A stretch of DNA of 64,000 nt from Agreia sp. COWG (GCF_904528075.1 NZ_LR882035.1:1-64000), one strand, 5' to 3'. Numbered from the stretch's first letter, positions 1 to 11,708 are shown. The notes: generated by a model from the sequence alone, not told the origin. Made by a program: numbers and translations.

Positions 1-1434
1 ATGCCCGAGGACGATACCTCGACCGAAGGCCAGTGGCGCTCGGTCCTGCAGGCACTGGCCGTCGACGAACGCATCACGCCTCAACTTCGGGGCTTCCTCG
101 GACTCGTCGTGCCCAAGGGCATCATGGCTGGCTCGTTCTATCTCGAGGTGCCGAACGACTTCACGCGCGACATGCTGGAGCTCAGGGTGAGACCCGCCCT
201 CCTCAGCGCAATCGCCCAGCTCGACACGGGCCTCGATGTCACCAACTTCTCAGTGGTCGTCAACCCCGAGATCACGGTGACCGACGTCGCCGGCCAAGAC
301 AAGGCATCCGAGCCGGTCTATATCGAGAGCCCAGCCGCCCAGGCCCCTCAGACGCCCGCTCAAGAGACCGTCGGGCCTCCTCGCAACAACGACACTCGGC
401 TCAACCCCAAGTACAGCTTCGACAACTTCGTCATCGGGGGGTCGAACCGCTTCGCGCACGCTGCGGCCGTCGCGGTGGCCGAAGCGCCGGCGAAGGCCTA
501 CAACCCCCTTTTCATCTACGGCGATTCAGGACTCGGCAAGACACATCTCCTGCACGCCATCGGCCACTACGCGATGAGCCTGTATCCAGGGGTGAGGGTG
601 CGCTACGTCTCGAGCGAGGAATTCACCAACGACTTCATCAATTCGATCGCCAACAACCGTGGTGCCGCATTCCACTCCCGCTACCGCGATATCGACCTGC
701 TATTGATCGACGACATCCAGTTCCTCCAAGGCAAGGCCGAGACCCAGGAAGCCTTCTTCCACACGTTCAACACCCTCCACGACCACAACAAGCAGGTCGT
801 CATCACCTCTGACCTGCCGCCGAAGGCGCTGACCGGCTTCGAAGACCGCATGCGAACGCGCTTCGAGTGGGGTCTGATCACAGACGTGCAGACTCCCGAC
901 CTCGAAACCCGCATCGCGATCCTCCGTAAGAAGGCTCAGAGCGAGAAGCTCCGTGTGCCCGACGACATCCTCGAGTACATGGCGACGAAGGTCTCCTCCA
1001 ATGTGCGTGAACTCGAGGGCACCCTCATCCGGGTCACGGCCTTCGCGAGCCTCAACCGCACACCGGTCGACATGCAGCTCGTGCAGACGGTTCTGAAAGA
1101 CCTCATCACACTCGATGAAGACAACATCATCGCCCCCGTCGACATCATCAATCACACGGCCGACTACTTCAAGCTCTCCGTCGACGACCTCTACGGATCC
1201 TCTCGATCACAGGCCATAGCGACGGCGCGACAGATCGCCATGTATCTGTGCCGGGAGATGACGAGCCTGTCCCTGCCGAAGATCGGCCAGTTGTTCGGCG
1301 GAAGAGACCACACCACGGTCATGTACGCGAACAACAAGATCGGCAAGTTGATGACCGAGAAGCGTTCGATCTACAACCAGGTCACCGAGGTCAGCAACCG
1401 CATCAAGCACAACCAGCGCTACAAAGACGTCTGA
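1..1434 (+). CDS. dnaA: chromosomal replication initiator DnaA
   Basis: DnaA binds 9-mer boxes at oriC as an ATP-dependent filament and opens the duplex. The 477-residue protein has all four domains. An N-terminal interaction domain (about 1-90) is followed by a short Pro/Ala/Gln-rich linker (about 100-135). The AAA+ domain has Walker A GDSGLGKTH at 174-182 and Walker B LLLIDDIQF at 233-241. The C-terminal helix-turn-helix carries the GGRDHTTVMYA signature near 433-445. Length is usual for Micrococcales, whose linker is shorter than that of Streptomyces. The ATG is the first base of the window, so the upstream promoter and rpmH/rnpA are not visible. The adjacent oriC and dnaN confirm the assignment. 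Confidence 0.98.
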   Translation: MPEDDTSTEGQWRSVLQALAVDERITPQLRGFLGLVVPKGIMAGSFYLEVPNDFTRDMLELRVRPALLSAIAQLDTGLDVTNFSVVVNPEITVTDVAGQDKASEPVYIESPAAQAPQTPAQETVGPPRNNDTRLNPKYSFDNFVIGGSNRFAHAAAVAVAEAPAKAYNPLFIYGDSGLGKTHLLHAIGHYAMSLYPGVRVRYVSSEEFTNDFINSIANNRGAAFHSRYRDIDLLLIDDIQFLQGKAETQEAFFHTFNTLHDHNKQVVITSDLPPKALTGFEDRMRTRFEWGLITDVQTPDLETRIAILRKKAQSEKLRVPDDILEYMATKVSSNVRELEGTLIRVTAFASLNRTPVDMQLVQTVLKDLITLDEDNIIAPVDIINHTADYFKLSVDDLYGSSRSQAIATARQIAMYLCREMTSLSLPKIGQLFGGRDHTTVMYANNKIGKLMTEKRSIYNQVTEVSNRIKHNQRYKDV

Positions 1435-1479
1435 TCCGTCGGCTTCGCCCGCCGACTTTCCACAACATGTGTAGGAAGC

Positions 1480-1488
1480 TGTGGATAA
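1480..1488 (-). promoter_or_regulatory. perfect DnaA box
   Basis: TGTGGATAA is the exact reverse complement of the consensus TTATCCACA. It lies 46 bases past the dnaA stop at the left edge of oriC. Confidence 0.85.
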
Positions 1489-1636
1489 GGTGCCGAAAGA
1501 TGTGGGAACCATTGTCTTCGCTGTGGAATGGTTCATCTGCCGTTCCACGCAGCGTCGAGTTGTGGATACCGATCGCACACGGTTTCAACATCTCACAGCC
1601 GTGTAGTTCCCTACAGCGCACTGCAATCCACAGAAG

Positions 1637-1653
1637 TTATCCACATATCCACA
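1637..1653 (+). promoter_or_regulatory. overlapping pair of DnaA boxes
   Basis: TTATCCACA (1637-1645) is followed by ATATCCACA (1645-1653), sharing one base and abutting the AT-rich tract at 1655-1690. Close head-to-tail boxes next to the unwinding element are the typical origin-opening arrangement. Confidence 0.85.
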
Positions 1654-1819
1654 GCGGTTAAGACCATTAACGTTTAATTCTTAATTCAGCTCGCCCCAAT
1701 AACCTTTCCGAAGCGTGCGGTCTGCAGGGCACCCACCCATCGACCACCTGCCGCACCCGATAGCATTGGGGCCAAATAACAATCAGATTCGTCTGGCCAA
1801 TCTCGTTCGGGGAGTCTTC

Positions 1820-2965
1820 GTGAAGTTTCAAGCCAACAGGGACGTCTTCAGCGAAGCCGTTTCCTTCGCCGTCAAGCTGCTGCCTCAGCGAACCACTCTT
1901 CCGATCCTGTCCGGAATCCTCATCAAAGCCGATGGAGAAGGCCTCACACTGTCGTCGTTCGATTACGAGGTGTCAGCGCAGACTCAGATCGCCGCAGACG
2001 TAGAGGAACCGGGAACCGTGCTCGTCTCCGGCCGGCTTCTCTCCGACATCGCCAGCAAGCTCCCCAACGCACCCGTGCGGTTCGCCTCAGAGGATTCGCG
2101 CATTACCGTGTCCAGTGGCTCGGCCAAATTCACGCTGTTGAGCATGCCCGTCGAGGAGTACCCGAGCCTTCCCCAGATCGGCGAGGAATCAGGCATCCTT
2201 CCTGCCGACAAGTTCGCCGCTGCCGTCGCTCAGGTCGCTGTCGCCGCATCCCGCGACGACGTCACGCCCGTGATCACGGGCGTTCAGCTCGAGGTCTCAG
2301 ACAACACCCTCTCGCTGGTCGCAACGGATCGATATCGCGTCGCCGTGCGCAACATCGACTGGGATTCAGGCGAGAACGGAGTCGCGACCGCCTCGGCGCT
2401 GGTACCGGCGAAGACGCTGCAAGAGGTGGGCAAGACGTTCGGCAATGCCGGAACCATCTCCGTCTCGATCACGAGCACAGACGATCGCGAACTCATCGCC
2501 TTCCGGGCAGACAAGAAGACCGTCACCTCGCTGCTCATCAAGGGCAACTTCCCGCCGGTCAAGCGACTCTTTCCCGAAACGGTCGACAACTACGCGGTGA
2601 TGAACACAGCCGAGCTCATCGAGTCCACCCGTCGTGTCAGCCTCGTGCTCGAGCGCGAGGCTGCACTCCGCTTCTCCTTCACGATCGATGGGGTGACTCT
2701 CGAGGCCATCGGAAGCGAGCAGGCCCAGGCATCCGAATCGATCGACGCTCTGCTCACCGGCTCCGACACCGTCGTCTCGCTGAAACCCCAGTTCCTGCTT
2801 GATGGCCTGAGTGCGGTGCACTCGGAATATGTTCGGATCTCGTTCACGAAGACCGACAACCCCAACAAGCCAGGGCCAGTGCTCATCACGAGCCAGTCGT
2901 CCAAAGACCAGCCAGGCACAGACGACTACAAGTACCTGCTGCAGCCGAACCTGTTGCTGCGGTAA
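1820..2965 (+). CDS. dnaN: DNA polymerase III beta subunit (sliding clamp)
   Basis: The homodimeric ring tethers DNA polymerase III to DNA and recruits other repair and replication proteins. I start at the GTG at 1820, giving a 381-residue protein beginning MKFQANRDVFSEAV, the usual N-terminus of DnaN. The frame stays open upstream to 1715, but that stretch shows no clamp-like residues and falls in oriC. Three tandem clamp folds of about 120 residues are consistent with the length. Motifs such as LPILSGILI near the N-terminus and PVITGVQLE at the second domain are typical. It is followed at short range by gnd and recF, the conserved actinobacterial order. Confidence 0.97.
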   Translation: MKFQANRDVFSEAVSFAVKLLPQRTTLPILSGILIKADGEGLTLSSFDYEVSAQTQIAADVEEPGTVLVSGRLLSDIASKLPNAPVRFASEDSRITVSSGSAKFTLLSMPVEEYPSLPQIGEESGILPADKFAAAVAQVAVAASRDDVTPVITGVQLEVSDNTLSLVATDRYRVAVRNIDWDSGENGVATASALVPAKTLQEVGKTFGNAGTISVSITSTDDRELIAFRADKKTVTSLLIKGNFPPVKRLFPETVDNYAVMNTAELIESTRRVSLVLEREAALRFSFTIDGVTLEAIGSEQAQASESIDALLTGSDTVVSLKPQFLLDGLSAVHSEYVRISFTKTDNPNKPGPVLITSQSSKDQPGTDDYKYLLQPNLLLR

Positions 2966-3032
2966 TTCACCGGATGCCGGTGGCCGGCTTCCCGGGCACC
3001 AACACCCTCGTCTTTCGTCAAGGAGATTAGCA

Positions 3033-3923
3033 ATGCACATCGGACTCGTCGGTCTCGGCAAAATGGGAAACAACATGCGCGCTCGCCTGCGCAATGCCGG
3101 ACACGAGGTGACCGGCTACGACAACAACCCGGCCGTCACCGACGTGGCCGACCTGGCAGCGCTCGCTGCTGCGCTGCCCAGCCCCCGCGTCGTGTGGGTC
3201 ATGGTTCCCGCCGGCAAGATCACCGACAGCGTCATCACCGAGCTCGGCACCGTGCTCTCCGAGGGCGACCTTGTCATCGACGGCGGCAACTCGCGCTTCA
3301 CCGAAGACTTCAAGCACGCCGCAGAGCTCGAGCCCAAGGGCATCGGCTACGTGGATGCCGGCGTCTCGGGCGGAATCTGGGGCCTTGAGAACGGCTACGG
3401 CCTCATGGTCGGCGGCACCAAGCAGAACGTCGAGACTCTGATGCCGATCTTCGACGCGCTGCGCCCCGAGGGCCCACGCGAAGAAGGATTCGTGCACGTC
3501 GGAGAGGTCGGAGCCGGCCACTACGCCAAGATGGTGCACAACGGCATCGAATACGCCCTGATGCAGGCCTACGCCGAGGGCTACGAGCTGCTCGATACCC
3601 GCAAAGACATCATCAAAGACGTCACGGGAACCTTCAAGGCATGGCAGCGCGGTACCGTCGTGCGCTCGTGGCTGCTGGAGCTGCTCGTCACGGCGCTCGA
3701 TCAGGACCCGGAGTTCGAGAACATCGAGGGCTACGTCGAGGACTCGGGCGAAGGTCGTTGGACCATCGAAGAGGCGCTCAACAACGCCGTACCGGTCCCC
3801 ACGATCTCGGCGTCGATCTTCGCTCGTTTCGTGTCTCGCCAGCAGGACTCGCCTTCGATGAAGGCCGTCGCCGCGCTGCGTAACCAGTTCGGCGGCCACG
3901 CGGTCAAGAAGGCCGAAGACTAA
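3033..3923 (+). CDS. gnd: 6-phosphogluconate dehydrogenase, short (GndA-like) form
   Basis: It oxidatively decarboxylates 6-phosphogluconate to ribulose 5-phosphate, supplying pentoses and reduced cofactor. The 296-residue protein opens with a Rossmann motif, GLVGLGKMGNNM, at 4-15. It carries the family motif DGGNSRF and the catalytic region AKMVHNGIEY. At about 300 residues it matches the short bacterial branch rather than the 470-residue enzyme. That branch often prefers NAD, which I infer from family knowledge. The start is set by the Shine-Dalgarno AAGGAG eight bases upstream. The reading frame is open further 5' into dnaN, but without family similarity. Its place between dnaN and recF is conserved in actinobacteria. 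Confidence 0.93.
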   Translation: MHIGLVGLGKMGNNMRARLRNAGHEVTGYDNNPAVTDVADLAALAAALPSPRVVWVMVPAGKITDSVITELGTVLSEGDLVIDGGNSRFTEDFKHAAELEPKGIGYVDAGVSGGIWGLENGYGLMVGGTKQNVETLMPIFDALRPEGPREEGFVHVGEVGAGHYAKMVHNGIEYALMQAYAEGYELLDTRKDIIKDVTGTFKAWQRGTVVRSWLLELLVTALDQDPEFENIEGYVEDSGEGRWTIEEALNNAVPVPTISASIFARFVSRQQDSPSMKAVAALRNQFGGHAVKKAED

Positions 3924-3932
3924 GACCTCAGT

Positions 3933-3980
3933 CGTTCCCTGGTCCTGTCGAAGGAATCTCTTCGACAGGAGCAGGGAACG
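3933..3980. terminator. long inverted repeat between gnd and recF
   Basis: Two 21-base arms (3933-3953 and 3960-3980) pair with a single mismatch around a six-base loop. It lies 10 bases after the gnd stop and 30 before recF, so it could attenuate transcription between them. No T-tract follows. The inner sequence CCTGTCGAAG resembles the inverted repeat at 51057-51095, so this may be a dispersed palindromic repeat rather than a classic terminator. Confidence 0.6.
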
Positions 3981-4010
3981 AACGGGTTAAGCCCACACAA
4001 AGGAGAGAAC

Positions 4011-5192
4011 ATGCTCGTTCGTCATCTCTCCCTCGTCGATTTTCGTAATTACGAGACAGCAGAGGTCGACCTCGAGCCGGGCCCCAACCTCTTCGTAGGT
4101 AGCAACGGCCAGGGCAAGACCAACCTGGTCGAATCGCTGGGCTACCTGTCTAGTCTCGGTTCGCATCGGGTGTCCGTGGATCACGCCATGATCAGGGCCG
4201 GCCAGAATGCGGCGATCGTGCGGGCACGCCTCCAGCACGAGGCACGCGAGCTGCTCGTCGAAGTGCAGATCAATCGAACGGGTGCCAACAGAGCGCAGGT
4301 GAATCGCTCCGTGATCAAGCCTCGTGAGCTGCCGCGTTATTTCTCGTCGGTGCTCTTCGCTCCCGAAGACCTGGCGCTCATTCGCGGCGAGCCCTCGGGA
4401 CGACGTCGTTTTCTCGATCAACTGCTCGTCGCACGCACCCCTCGGCTCGCGGGGGTCCAAGCCGACTACGAGAGGGTGCTCAAGCAGCGCAACACTCTCT
4501 TGAAGTCGGCGCGGGCATCCGGCCTTCGAGGAGCCAATCTCTCGACCCTCGACATCTGGGACGAGCGGCTGGTCGAACTGGGCAGTGAGCTGATAGACGA
4601 GAGGGTCTCGCTGGTCGGGCGCCTTCATCCCCTGGTCGTCGAGGCATACCGCTCGATCGCCGGGGCCGACCACAGGCCAGCCCTGAGCAACCGGCTGAGC
4701 GTGTTGTCGGCGCATCCGGATGCCGACGAGCAGGCCGACGACGGATTCGCGCTTCCCGACGGAACGACACGAGAGCCGTTGACGCGCGACAGGGTGTCCT
4801 TGCTGTTCCGCGAGGGACTTGCGCGTGTGCGCCGGCAAGAGCTGGATCGCGGACTGACTCTCATCGGGCCCCACAGGGACGACCTCGTGTTCGAGTTGAA
4901 CGGGCTTCCTGCCAAGGGGTACGCGAGCCACGGCGAATCATGGTCGTACGCGCTGTCTCTCAAGCTCTCGGCCGCGGCACTCCTGCGCGTCGAGTCCCCG
5001 ACGGGCGATCCCGTGGTCATCCTCGATGACGTGTTCGCCGAGCTCGACGAGGCCCGTCGCGAGAGGCTCGCTGTCGCCGTGGCGGACTATCAGCAGGTGC
5101 TCATCACGGCGGCGGTCTACGACGACGTGCCGGAGTCGCTCACCCCGAACACCGTGCGCATCAGCGCGGGCACGATCGTGGAATCGTCATGA
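4011..5192 (+). CDS. recF: DNA replication and repair protein RecF
   Basis: RecF is an SMC-like ATPase that loads RecA at gaps with RecO and RecR. The 393-residue protein has Walker A GSNGQGKTN near residues 29-37. An ABC-type signature and Walker B region with VVILDDVFAELDEARR lie near the C-terminus. A Shine-Dalgarno AAGGAGAG precedes the ATG. The stop codon overlaps the start of the next gene (ATGA), implying translational coupling. Gene order and length are standard for actinobacteria. Confidence 0.96.
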   Translation: MLVRHLSLVDFRNYETAEVDLEPGPNLFVGSNGQGKTNLVESLGYLSSLGSHRVSVDHAMIRAGQNAAIVRARLQHEARELLVEVQINRTGANRAQVNRSVIKPRELPRYFSSVLFAPEDLALIRGEPSGRRRFLDQLLVARTPRLAGVQADYERVLKQRNTLLKSARASGLRGANLSTLDIWDERLVELGSELIDERVSLVGRLHPLVVEAYRSIAGADHRPALSNRLSVLSAHPDADEQADDGFALPDGTTREPLTRDRVSLLFREGLARVRRQELDRGLTLIGPHRDDLVFELNGLPAKGYASHGESWSYALSLKLSAAALLRVESPTGDPVVILDDVFAELDEARRERLAVAVADYQQVLITAAVYDDVPESLTPNTVRISAGTIVESS

Positions 5193-5680
5193 GCGAGCCA
5201 TCACTGCCATCCGCGGTGTATCTGCGTTTCAAAGAGGTGTTCGGCGATGCGAACAGTCGACGATACGGGCCCAGGAAGCGCCGTACGAGGGAGCCCATTG
5301 CAGAGAATGAGGCATTCGGGCGGGGCCGCGACCCCAAGGGAATCGCCGATGTCATGACGGCGATGACCAGCGAACTCGGATGGGCGACGCCGCTCGCCAA
5401 GTCGGACCTGCTTCTCGCGTGGACGGACATCGCCGGCGCCGATACGGCAGAACACAGCTTTCCCCTCGACGTGACAGACGCCGTCCTGACGGTGCAGTGC
5501 GATTCCACTGCGTGGGCGACTCAGCTGCGTCACATGCGAACGATGATCATGACGCGTATCGCCCAGTCCTATCCGGACGCGGGCATCGAGTCGGTGCGCT
5601 TTCAGGCACCCCACGCCCCTTCCTGGAAAAAGGGCTCCAGATCAATTCCAGGGCGTGGTCCTCGCGATACCTATGGTTAG
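5189..5680 (+). CDS. DUF721 family protein (Rv0004-like)
   Basis: This small basic protein of 163 residues has a C-terminal DUF721 (DciA-like) domain, about 70-150, with the typical W...VG/AG...A.HS.P and LTV.CDSTAWATQLR...... pattern. DUF721/DciA proteins act as helicase loaders or operators in many bacteria lacking DnaC. The actinobacterial recF-gyrB member is usually listed as uncharacterised, so the loader role is inference. The N-terminal 60 residues are Arg-rich and probably disordered. It overlaps recF by four bases and precedes gyrB by 136. Confidence 0.88.
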   Translation: MSEPSLPSAVYLRFKEVFGDANSRRYGPRKRRTREPIAENEAFGRGRDPKGIADVMTAMTSELGWATPLAKSDLLLAWTDIAGADTAEHSFPLDVTDAVLTVQCDSTAWATQLRHMRTMIMTRIAQSYPDAGIESVRFQAPHAPSWKKGSRSIPGRGPRDTYG

Positions 5681-5754
5681 GGTGACAAATACGGTCACTG
5701 CCCCAAAATAAACCCCTCAGATCGCCGTAGAGCAGCTTTTAGACACGCTGTGTT

Positions 5755-5763
5755 TGCTAGAAT
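5755..5763 (+). promoter_or_regulatory. candidate extended -10 promoter of gyrB
   Basis: TGCTAGAAT is an extended -10 (TGn followed by TAGAAT), 54 bases before the gyrB start. The 136-base gap is AT-richer than its surroundings. No convincing -35 stands 17 bases upstream, which is acceptable for an extended -10 promoter. Confidence 0.45.
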
Positions 5764-5801
5764 TAAGGGTCGCCTTCCGCTCTCAATCGAGGCGGCACTG
5801 A

Positions 5802-7805
<2,004 letters not shown>

Positions 7806-7833
7806 TGCGCTCTCCACGACCGACTAGGACACG

Positions 7834-10398
7834 ATGACTGACGACACCACCGGCGGCGGCACGCAGCCGCCCGATTCCACCGGGGCAATGACCGACCGCA
7901 TCGAGCAGGTCGACCTGCAGCTCGAGATGCAGCGCTCCTACCTCGACTACGCGATGAGCGTCATCGTGGGTCGCGCTCTGCCCGACGTGCGAGACGGCCT
8001 GAAGCCCGTGCACCGCCGCGTGATCTACGCGATGTACGACGGCGGCTACCGCCCCGACCGGGCCTTCTCCAAGTCGGCGCGCGTCGTCGGCGAGGTCATG
8101 GGACAGTTCCACCCCCACGGCGACAGCTCCATCTACGACGCGCTCGTGCGCCTCATCCAGCCCTGGAGCCTGCGCTACCCGCTGGCCCTCGGCCAGGGAA
8201 ACTTCGGTTCCGCCGGCAACGACGGCGCGGCCGCTCCCCGGTACACCGAGACCAAGATGGCCCCGCTCGCGCTCGAGATGGTGCGCGACATCCAAGAAGA
8301 GACCGTCGACTTCCAGCCGAACTACGACGGGCGCACACTCGAGCCCGTCGTGCTGCCAGCGCGGTTTCCGAACCTGTTGGTCAACGGCTCCGTGGGCATC
8401 GCCGTCGGAATGGCCACGAACATCCCGCCGCACAACCTGCGCGAGGTAGCCGAGGGCGCCGTCTGGGCTCTCCAGAATCCGGATGCATCGCGCGAAGAAC
8501 TGCAAGACGCGCTGCTGCAGCGCATCAAGGGTCCCGACTTTCCCACCGGCGCGCAGATCCTGGGCGTCAAGGGCATCCAGGATGCCTACCGCACAGGCCG
8601 CGGATCGATCACGATGCGCGCCGTCGTCAACGTCGAGGAGCTGCAGGGGCGCACGTGCCTCGTGGTCACGGAGCTTCCGTACCAGGTGAACCCCGACAAC
8701 CTGGCCATCAAGATCGCCGACCTCGTGAAAGACGGCAAGATCGGCGGCATCGCCGACATCCGTGACGAGACATCGGGACGAACGGGCCAGCGCCTGGTGA
8801 TCGTGCTGAAGCGCGACGCCGTCGCCAAGGTCGTGCTCAACAACCTCTACAAGCACACGTCGCTGCAAGAGAACTTCGGCGCGAACATGCTCGCGATCGT
8901 CGACGGAATCCCGCGCACTCTGTCGATCGATGGCTTCATCACCGAGTGGGTGTCCCACCAGGTCGACGTGATCGTGCGCCGCACCATCTTCCGCCTGCGT
9001 GAGGCGCAGGAGCGCATGCACATTCTGCAGGGCTACCTGAAGGCGCTCGATGCGCTCGACGAGGTCATCGCGCTCATCCGACGCTCCAACACGGTCGAAG
9101 ACGCTCGCGACGGCCTGATGCAGCTTCTCGACATCGACGAGCTGCAGTCACGCGCCATCCTCGAGATGCAGCTGCGCCGTTTGGCCGCCCTCGAACGTCA
9201 GAAGATCATGGACGAGGCCGACGCGCTTCAGCTCAAGATCGACGAGTACAACTTCATTCTGTCTTCGCCCGAGCGCCAGCGGGAGATCATCGTCGAGGAG
9301 CTCGGCGAGATCGTCGACAAGTTCGGTGACGACCGCCGCACCGAGATCGTGTTCGGTTTCGATGGCGACATGAACATGGAAGACCTCATCCCCGAGGAGG
9401 AGATGGTGGTCACCGTCACCCGCGGCGGCTACATCAAGCGCACGCGCAGCGACAACTACCGCAGCCAGCACCGCGGCGGCAAGGGCGTCAAGGGCGCTCA
9501 GCTTCGGGCAGACGACGTGGTGGAGCACTTCTTCGTCACCACCACGCACCACTGGCTGCTCTTCTTCACGAACCGTGGCCGCGTGTACCGCGCGAAGGCG
9601 TACGAGCTGCAGGAGGCTGGCCGCGACGCGAAGGGCCAGCACGTGGCCAACCTGCTCGCGATGGCACCCGACGAGCAGATCGCACAGGTTCTCGATATTC
9701 GCGACTACAAGGCGGCGCAGTATCTCGTGCTCGCCACCCGCGGAGGACTGCTGAAGAAGACAGCGCTCGACGAGTACGACACGAACCGCTCGGGCGGCAT
9801 CATCGCGATCAACCTGCGCGAGGGAGACGAACTCGTCTCGGCCCTGCTTGTCGAAGAAGACTCCGACGTGCTGCTGGTGTCGAAGAAGGGCATGTCGATC
9901 CGCTTCACGGCATCGAACGACTCCCTGCGCCCCATGGGTCGCAGCACCGCGGGCGTCATCGGAATGAAGTTCAGGAGCGACGACCACCTGCTGAGCGCAT
10001 CCGTCGTCTCAGAAGAGGGCTTCGTGTTCGTCGTCACCGAGGGCGGCTTCGCCAAGCGCACCCACGTCGAGCAATACCGCATCCAGGGCCGCGGCGGATT
10101 GGGCATCAAGGTGGCCAAATTGCAGGAGGCCAGGGGAGACCTGGCGGGCTCTTTGATCGTAGAAGAAGACGACGAGGTGCTTGTGGTTCTTGCCAGTGGC
10201 AAGGTGGTACGCTCTGCCGTGGCCGAAGTGCCCGCCAAGGGCCGTGACACTATGGGAGTCGTCTTCGCACGTTTTGCCGATGATGACCGCATCATCGCAC
10301 TCGCGAAGAACACCGAACGTAACCTCGAAGCGGTTGCCGACGAGGCTCCCACCCCCGAATCACGGCCGCATGGAAAGGAAGAATCGACGAATGAGTAA
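7834..10398 (+). CDS. gyrA: DNA gyrase subunit A
   Basis: This is the breakage-reunion subunit, 854 residues. The catalytic tyrosine is Tyr137 in [10 protein letters not shown]. The quinolone-determining segment reads [10 protein letters not shown], with Ser98 and Asp102 at the positions of E. coli Ser83 and Asp87, so no classical resistance change is visible. The C-terminal half contains six-bladed beta-pinwheel repeats and a GyrA-box-like QRGGKGVKG stretch (written [10 protein letters not shown]). There is no intein, although some actinobacteria carry one in this gene. The stop overlaps the next start by eight bases. Confidence 0.98.
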   Translation: MTDDTTGGGTQPPDSTGAMTDRIEQVDLQLEMQRSYLDYAMSVIVGRALPDVRDGLKPVHRRVIYAMYDGGYRPDRAFSKSARVVGEVMGQFHPHGDSSIYDALVRLIQPWSLRYPLALGQGNFGSAGNDGAAAPRYTETKMAPLALEMVRDIQEETVDFQPNYDGRTLEPVVLPARFPNLLVNGSVGIAVGMATNIPPHNLREVAEGAVWALQNPDASREELQDALLQRIKGPDFPTGAQILGVKGIQDAYRTGRGSITMRAVVNVEELQGRTCLVVTELPYQVNPDNLAIKIADLVKDGKIGGIADIRDETSGRTGQRLVIVLKRDAVAKVVLNNLYKHTSLQENFGANMLAIVDGIPRTLSIDGFITEWVSHQVDVIVRRTIFRLREAQERMHILQGYLKALDALDEVIALIRRSNTVEDARDGLMQLLDIDELQSRAILEMQLRRLAALERQKIMDEADALQLKIDEYNFILSSPERQREIIVEELGEIVDKFGDDRRTEIVFGFDGDMNMEDLIPEEEMVVTVTRGGYIKRTRSDNYRSQHRGGKGVKGAQLRADDVVEHFFVTTTHHWLLFFTNRGRVYRAKAYELQEAGRDAKGQHVANLLAMAPDEQIAQVLDIRDYKAAQYLVLATRGGLLKKTALDEYDTNRSGGIIAINLREGDELVSALLVEEDSDVLLVSKKGMSIRFTASNDSLRPMGRSTAGVIGMKFRSDDHLLSASVVSEEGFVFVVTEGGFAKRTHVEQYRIQGRGGLGIKVAKLQEARGDLAGSLIVEEDDEVLVVLASGKVVRSAVAEVPAKGRDTMGVVFARFADDDRIIALAKNTERNLEAVADEAPTPESRPHGKEESTNE

Positions 10399-10798
10399 CG
10401 TCGCCGAGAAGCTTGCGAAGAAGTCCTCGCGCCCCGCAGCCACGAAGCAGGTCCGCCTCAAGCTGGTCTATGTCGACTTCTGGTCGGTGCTGAAGCTGTC
10501 GTTCCTGTTCGCTCTGATTCTGGGAATCATCACCATCGTGGTGTCGTTCCTGGTGTGGTCGCTGCTGAACCAGACCGGTGTGTTCAACCAGATCAACGGT
10601 CTGCTGCAAGACATCGCGGGCAAAGACAACTTCGACCTCTTCGACTTCGCGTCGCTCTCGCAGGTCATGGGCTTTGCCGTGATCGTCGCCATTCTCAACG
10701 TGATCGTGGTGACCGCGCTCGGCGCGATCAGCGCTGTTCTGTACAACCTCGCAACGAAGATCACGGGCGGAATTCTGCTCGGTTTCACGAATAAATAG
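10391..10798 (+). CDS. DUF3566 transmembrane protein
   Basis: This 135-residue membrane protein has a basic N-terminus (residues 1-25) and two strong hydrophobic segments at about 32-58 and 92-125, matching DUF3566. The family sits downstream of gyrA across actinobacteria. In Mycobacterium the corresponding protein (Rv0007/CwsA neighbourhood) is linked to division and cell shape, but no function is proven here. The start lies inside the last codons of gyrA (ATGAGTAA), with a purine-rich GGAAAGGA upstream, so translation is coupled. Confidence 0.88.
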   Translation: MSNVAEKLAKKSSRPAATKQVRLKLVYVDFWSVLKLSFLFALILGIITIVVSFLVWSLLNQTGVFNQINGLLQDIAGKDNFDLFDFASLSQVMGFAVIVAILNVIVVTALGAISAVLYNLATKITGGILLGFTNK

Positions 10799-10886
10799 CA
10801 CGTCAAGTACGACGCACCGCCCCGGTTCGAGTTCGCTCGGTTTGGGGAATCGGGGGCAGGTGGGATAACCTACTATCTGCCCATCC

Positions 10887-10960
10887 GGGGGTATAGCTCA
10901 GGCGGTTAGAGCGCTTCGCTGATAACGAAGAGGTCCGTGGTTCAAGTCCACGTACCCCCA
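10887..10960 (+). tRNA. ileT: tRNA-Ile (GAT)
   Basis: The 74-base cloverleaf has acceptor arms GGGGGTA and TACCCCC, anticodon stem TTCGC/GCGAA-type pairing around anticodon GAT at 10921-10923, and TTCAAGT in the T loop. CCA is not fully encoded. tRNA-Ile and tRNA-Ala directly after gyrA form a conserved actinobacterial arrangement. Confidence 0.96.
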
Positions 10961-10991
10961 CAAGATGCTTCGAACAGAAGTCGTCTTAACC

Positions 10992-11064
10992 GGGGCCTTA
11001 GCTCAATTGGCAGAGCACCTGCTTTGCAAGCAGGGGGTTAGGAGTTCGATTCTCCTAGGCTCCA
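10992..11064 (+). tRNA. alaT: tRNA-Ala (TGC)
   Basis: The 73-base cloverleaf has acceptor arms GGGGCCT and AGGCTCC (one G-T pair), anticodon stem CCTGC/GCAGG around anticodon TGC at 11025-11027, and T-loop sequence GTTCGATTC. It lies 31 bases after tRNA-Ile and is likely part of the same transcript. Confidence 0.96.
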
Positions 11065-11093
11065 CCGCAGTTCTGAAGGACTGGTGGAATGAA

Positions 11094-11708
11094 ATGGTCT
11101 TGAGGCGAAATCCTCGCCGGAAGCGCAAGCAGCCGGCTGGTTCGCCCGAGGCCATTTCTGTTTCCGACGAAGCAGTTCAGCGGGCGTCAGACGAAGGTCT
11201 TCTCATCGCCCGGTTCGCCGTGGTCATGGAAGCGAAGAATCACATCATCGTGAGTGCACTGCGCCATGATGCCCCGTTCGACGCCGGTACCACCGCCGTA
11301 GAGGTCAGGGAGTCGCTGGAGCGCCTGGCGGCCGAGCAGGGCCACTACGCCGAGCGTGTGACCGATGTACTGCGCAGGCGGGCAGCCACCGCGCGTGGCA
11401 CCGTCAAGCACGAACACGACTACCACCCCAAAGACCTGGGCACGCTCGATCTACGCCATGCGGTGTATTCGCGAGTGGCCGCCGAGTTGAGGCGGTTGGC
11501 CGGCGACGACGCCTATGTGGCCGACATCGTCGAGACGGCGAGGCGGGATGCCTGGGCCGAGTTGGGTGGGGCCGTCGAGATGCGTCTCGACCGGCTTCCC
11601 ACGCCCCCCGTGCGAAACGCCGATTACGAGCGCAACCGGGCCCGGCGCATCCGACACCTCGTCGACGTCGACCTGGCCGCACTCCGCCAGCAGATGGACG
11701 ACGTGTGA
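11094..11708 (+). CDS. conserved hypothetical protein
   Basis: I do not recognise a family. From the ATG at 11094 the product is 204 residues, very basic at the N-terminus (RRNPRRKRK), with no membrane segment or signal peptide, so it is likely cytoplasmic. The rest is predicted helical and rich in Arg, Ala and Glu. A His-rich patch, KHEHDYHPKD, near residues 100-110 could bind metal but this is speculation. The frame is open upstream through tRNA-Ala, so the earlier in-frame ATG at 10965 is rejected. GGTGGA lies five bases upstream of the chosen start. A strong stem-loop follows. Confidence 0.7.
   Translation: MVLRRNPRRKRKQPAGSPEAISVSDEAVQRASDEGLLIARFAVVMEAKNHIIVSALRHDAPFDAGTTAVEVRESLERLAAEQGHYAERVTDVLRRRAATARGTVKHEHDYHPKDLGTLDLRHAVYSRVAAELRRLAGDDAYVADIVETARRDAWAELGGAVEMRLDRLPTPPVRNADYERNRARRIRHLVDVDLAALRQQMDDV

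Larger units (their letters stand above)
1435..1819. other. oriC: chromosomal replication origin oriC (dnaA-dnaN intergenic region)
   Basis: These 385 non-coding bases hold two perfect DnaA boxes: TGTGGATAA at 1480-1488 (minus orientation) and TTATCCACA at 1637-1645. One-mismatch boxes are TGTGGATAC at 1561-1569 and ATATCCACA at 1645-1653. Weaker ones lie at 1456-1464 and 1624-1632. A marked AT-rich tract at 1655-1690, just right of the densest box cluster, is the likely unwinding element. The dnaA-oriC-dnaN position is the standard actinobacterial one. The dnaN promoter should also lie here, near 1700-1810, but I cannot single it out. Confidence 0.93.

Noticed and set aside
7834..10398. Intein or quinolone-resistance change in gyrA
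   Set aside because: The frame is continuous at 854 residues without intein motifs, and the Ser98/Asp102 positions are the sensitive residues.
10887..11064. tRNA-Ile/tRNA-Ala as an integration site for a mobile element
   Set aside because: No integrase, no duplicated tRNA 3' end and no compositional break follow. The surroundings are conserved core genes.
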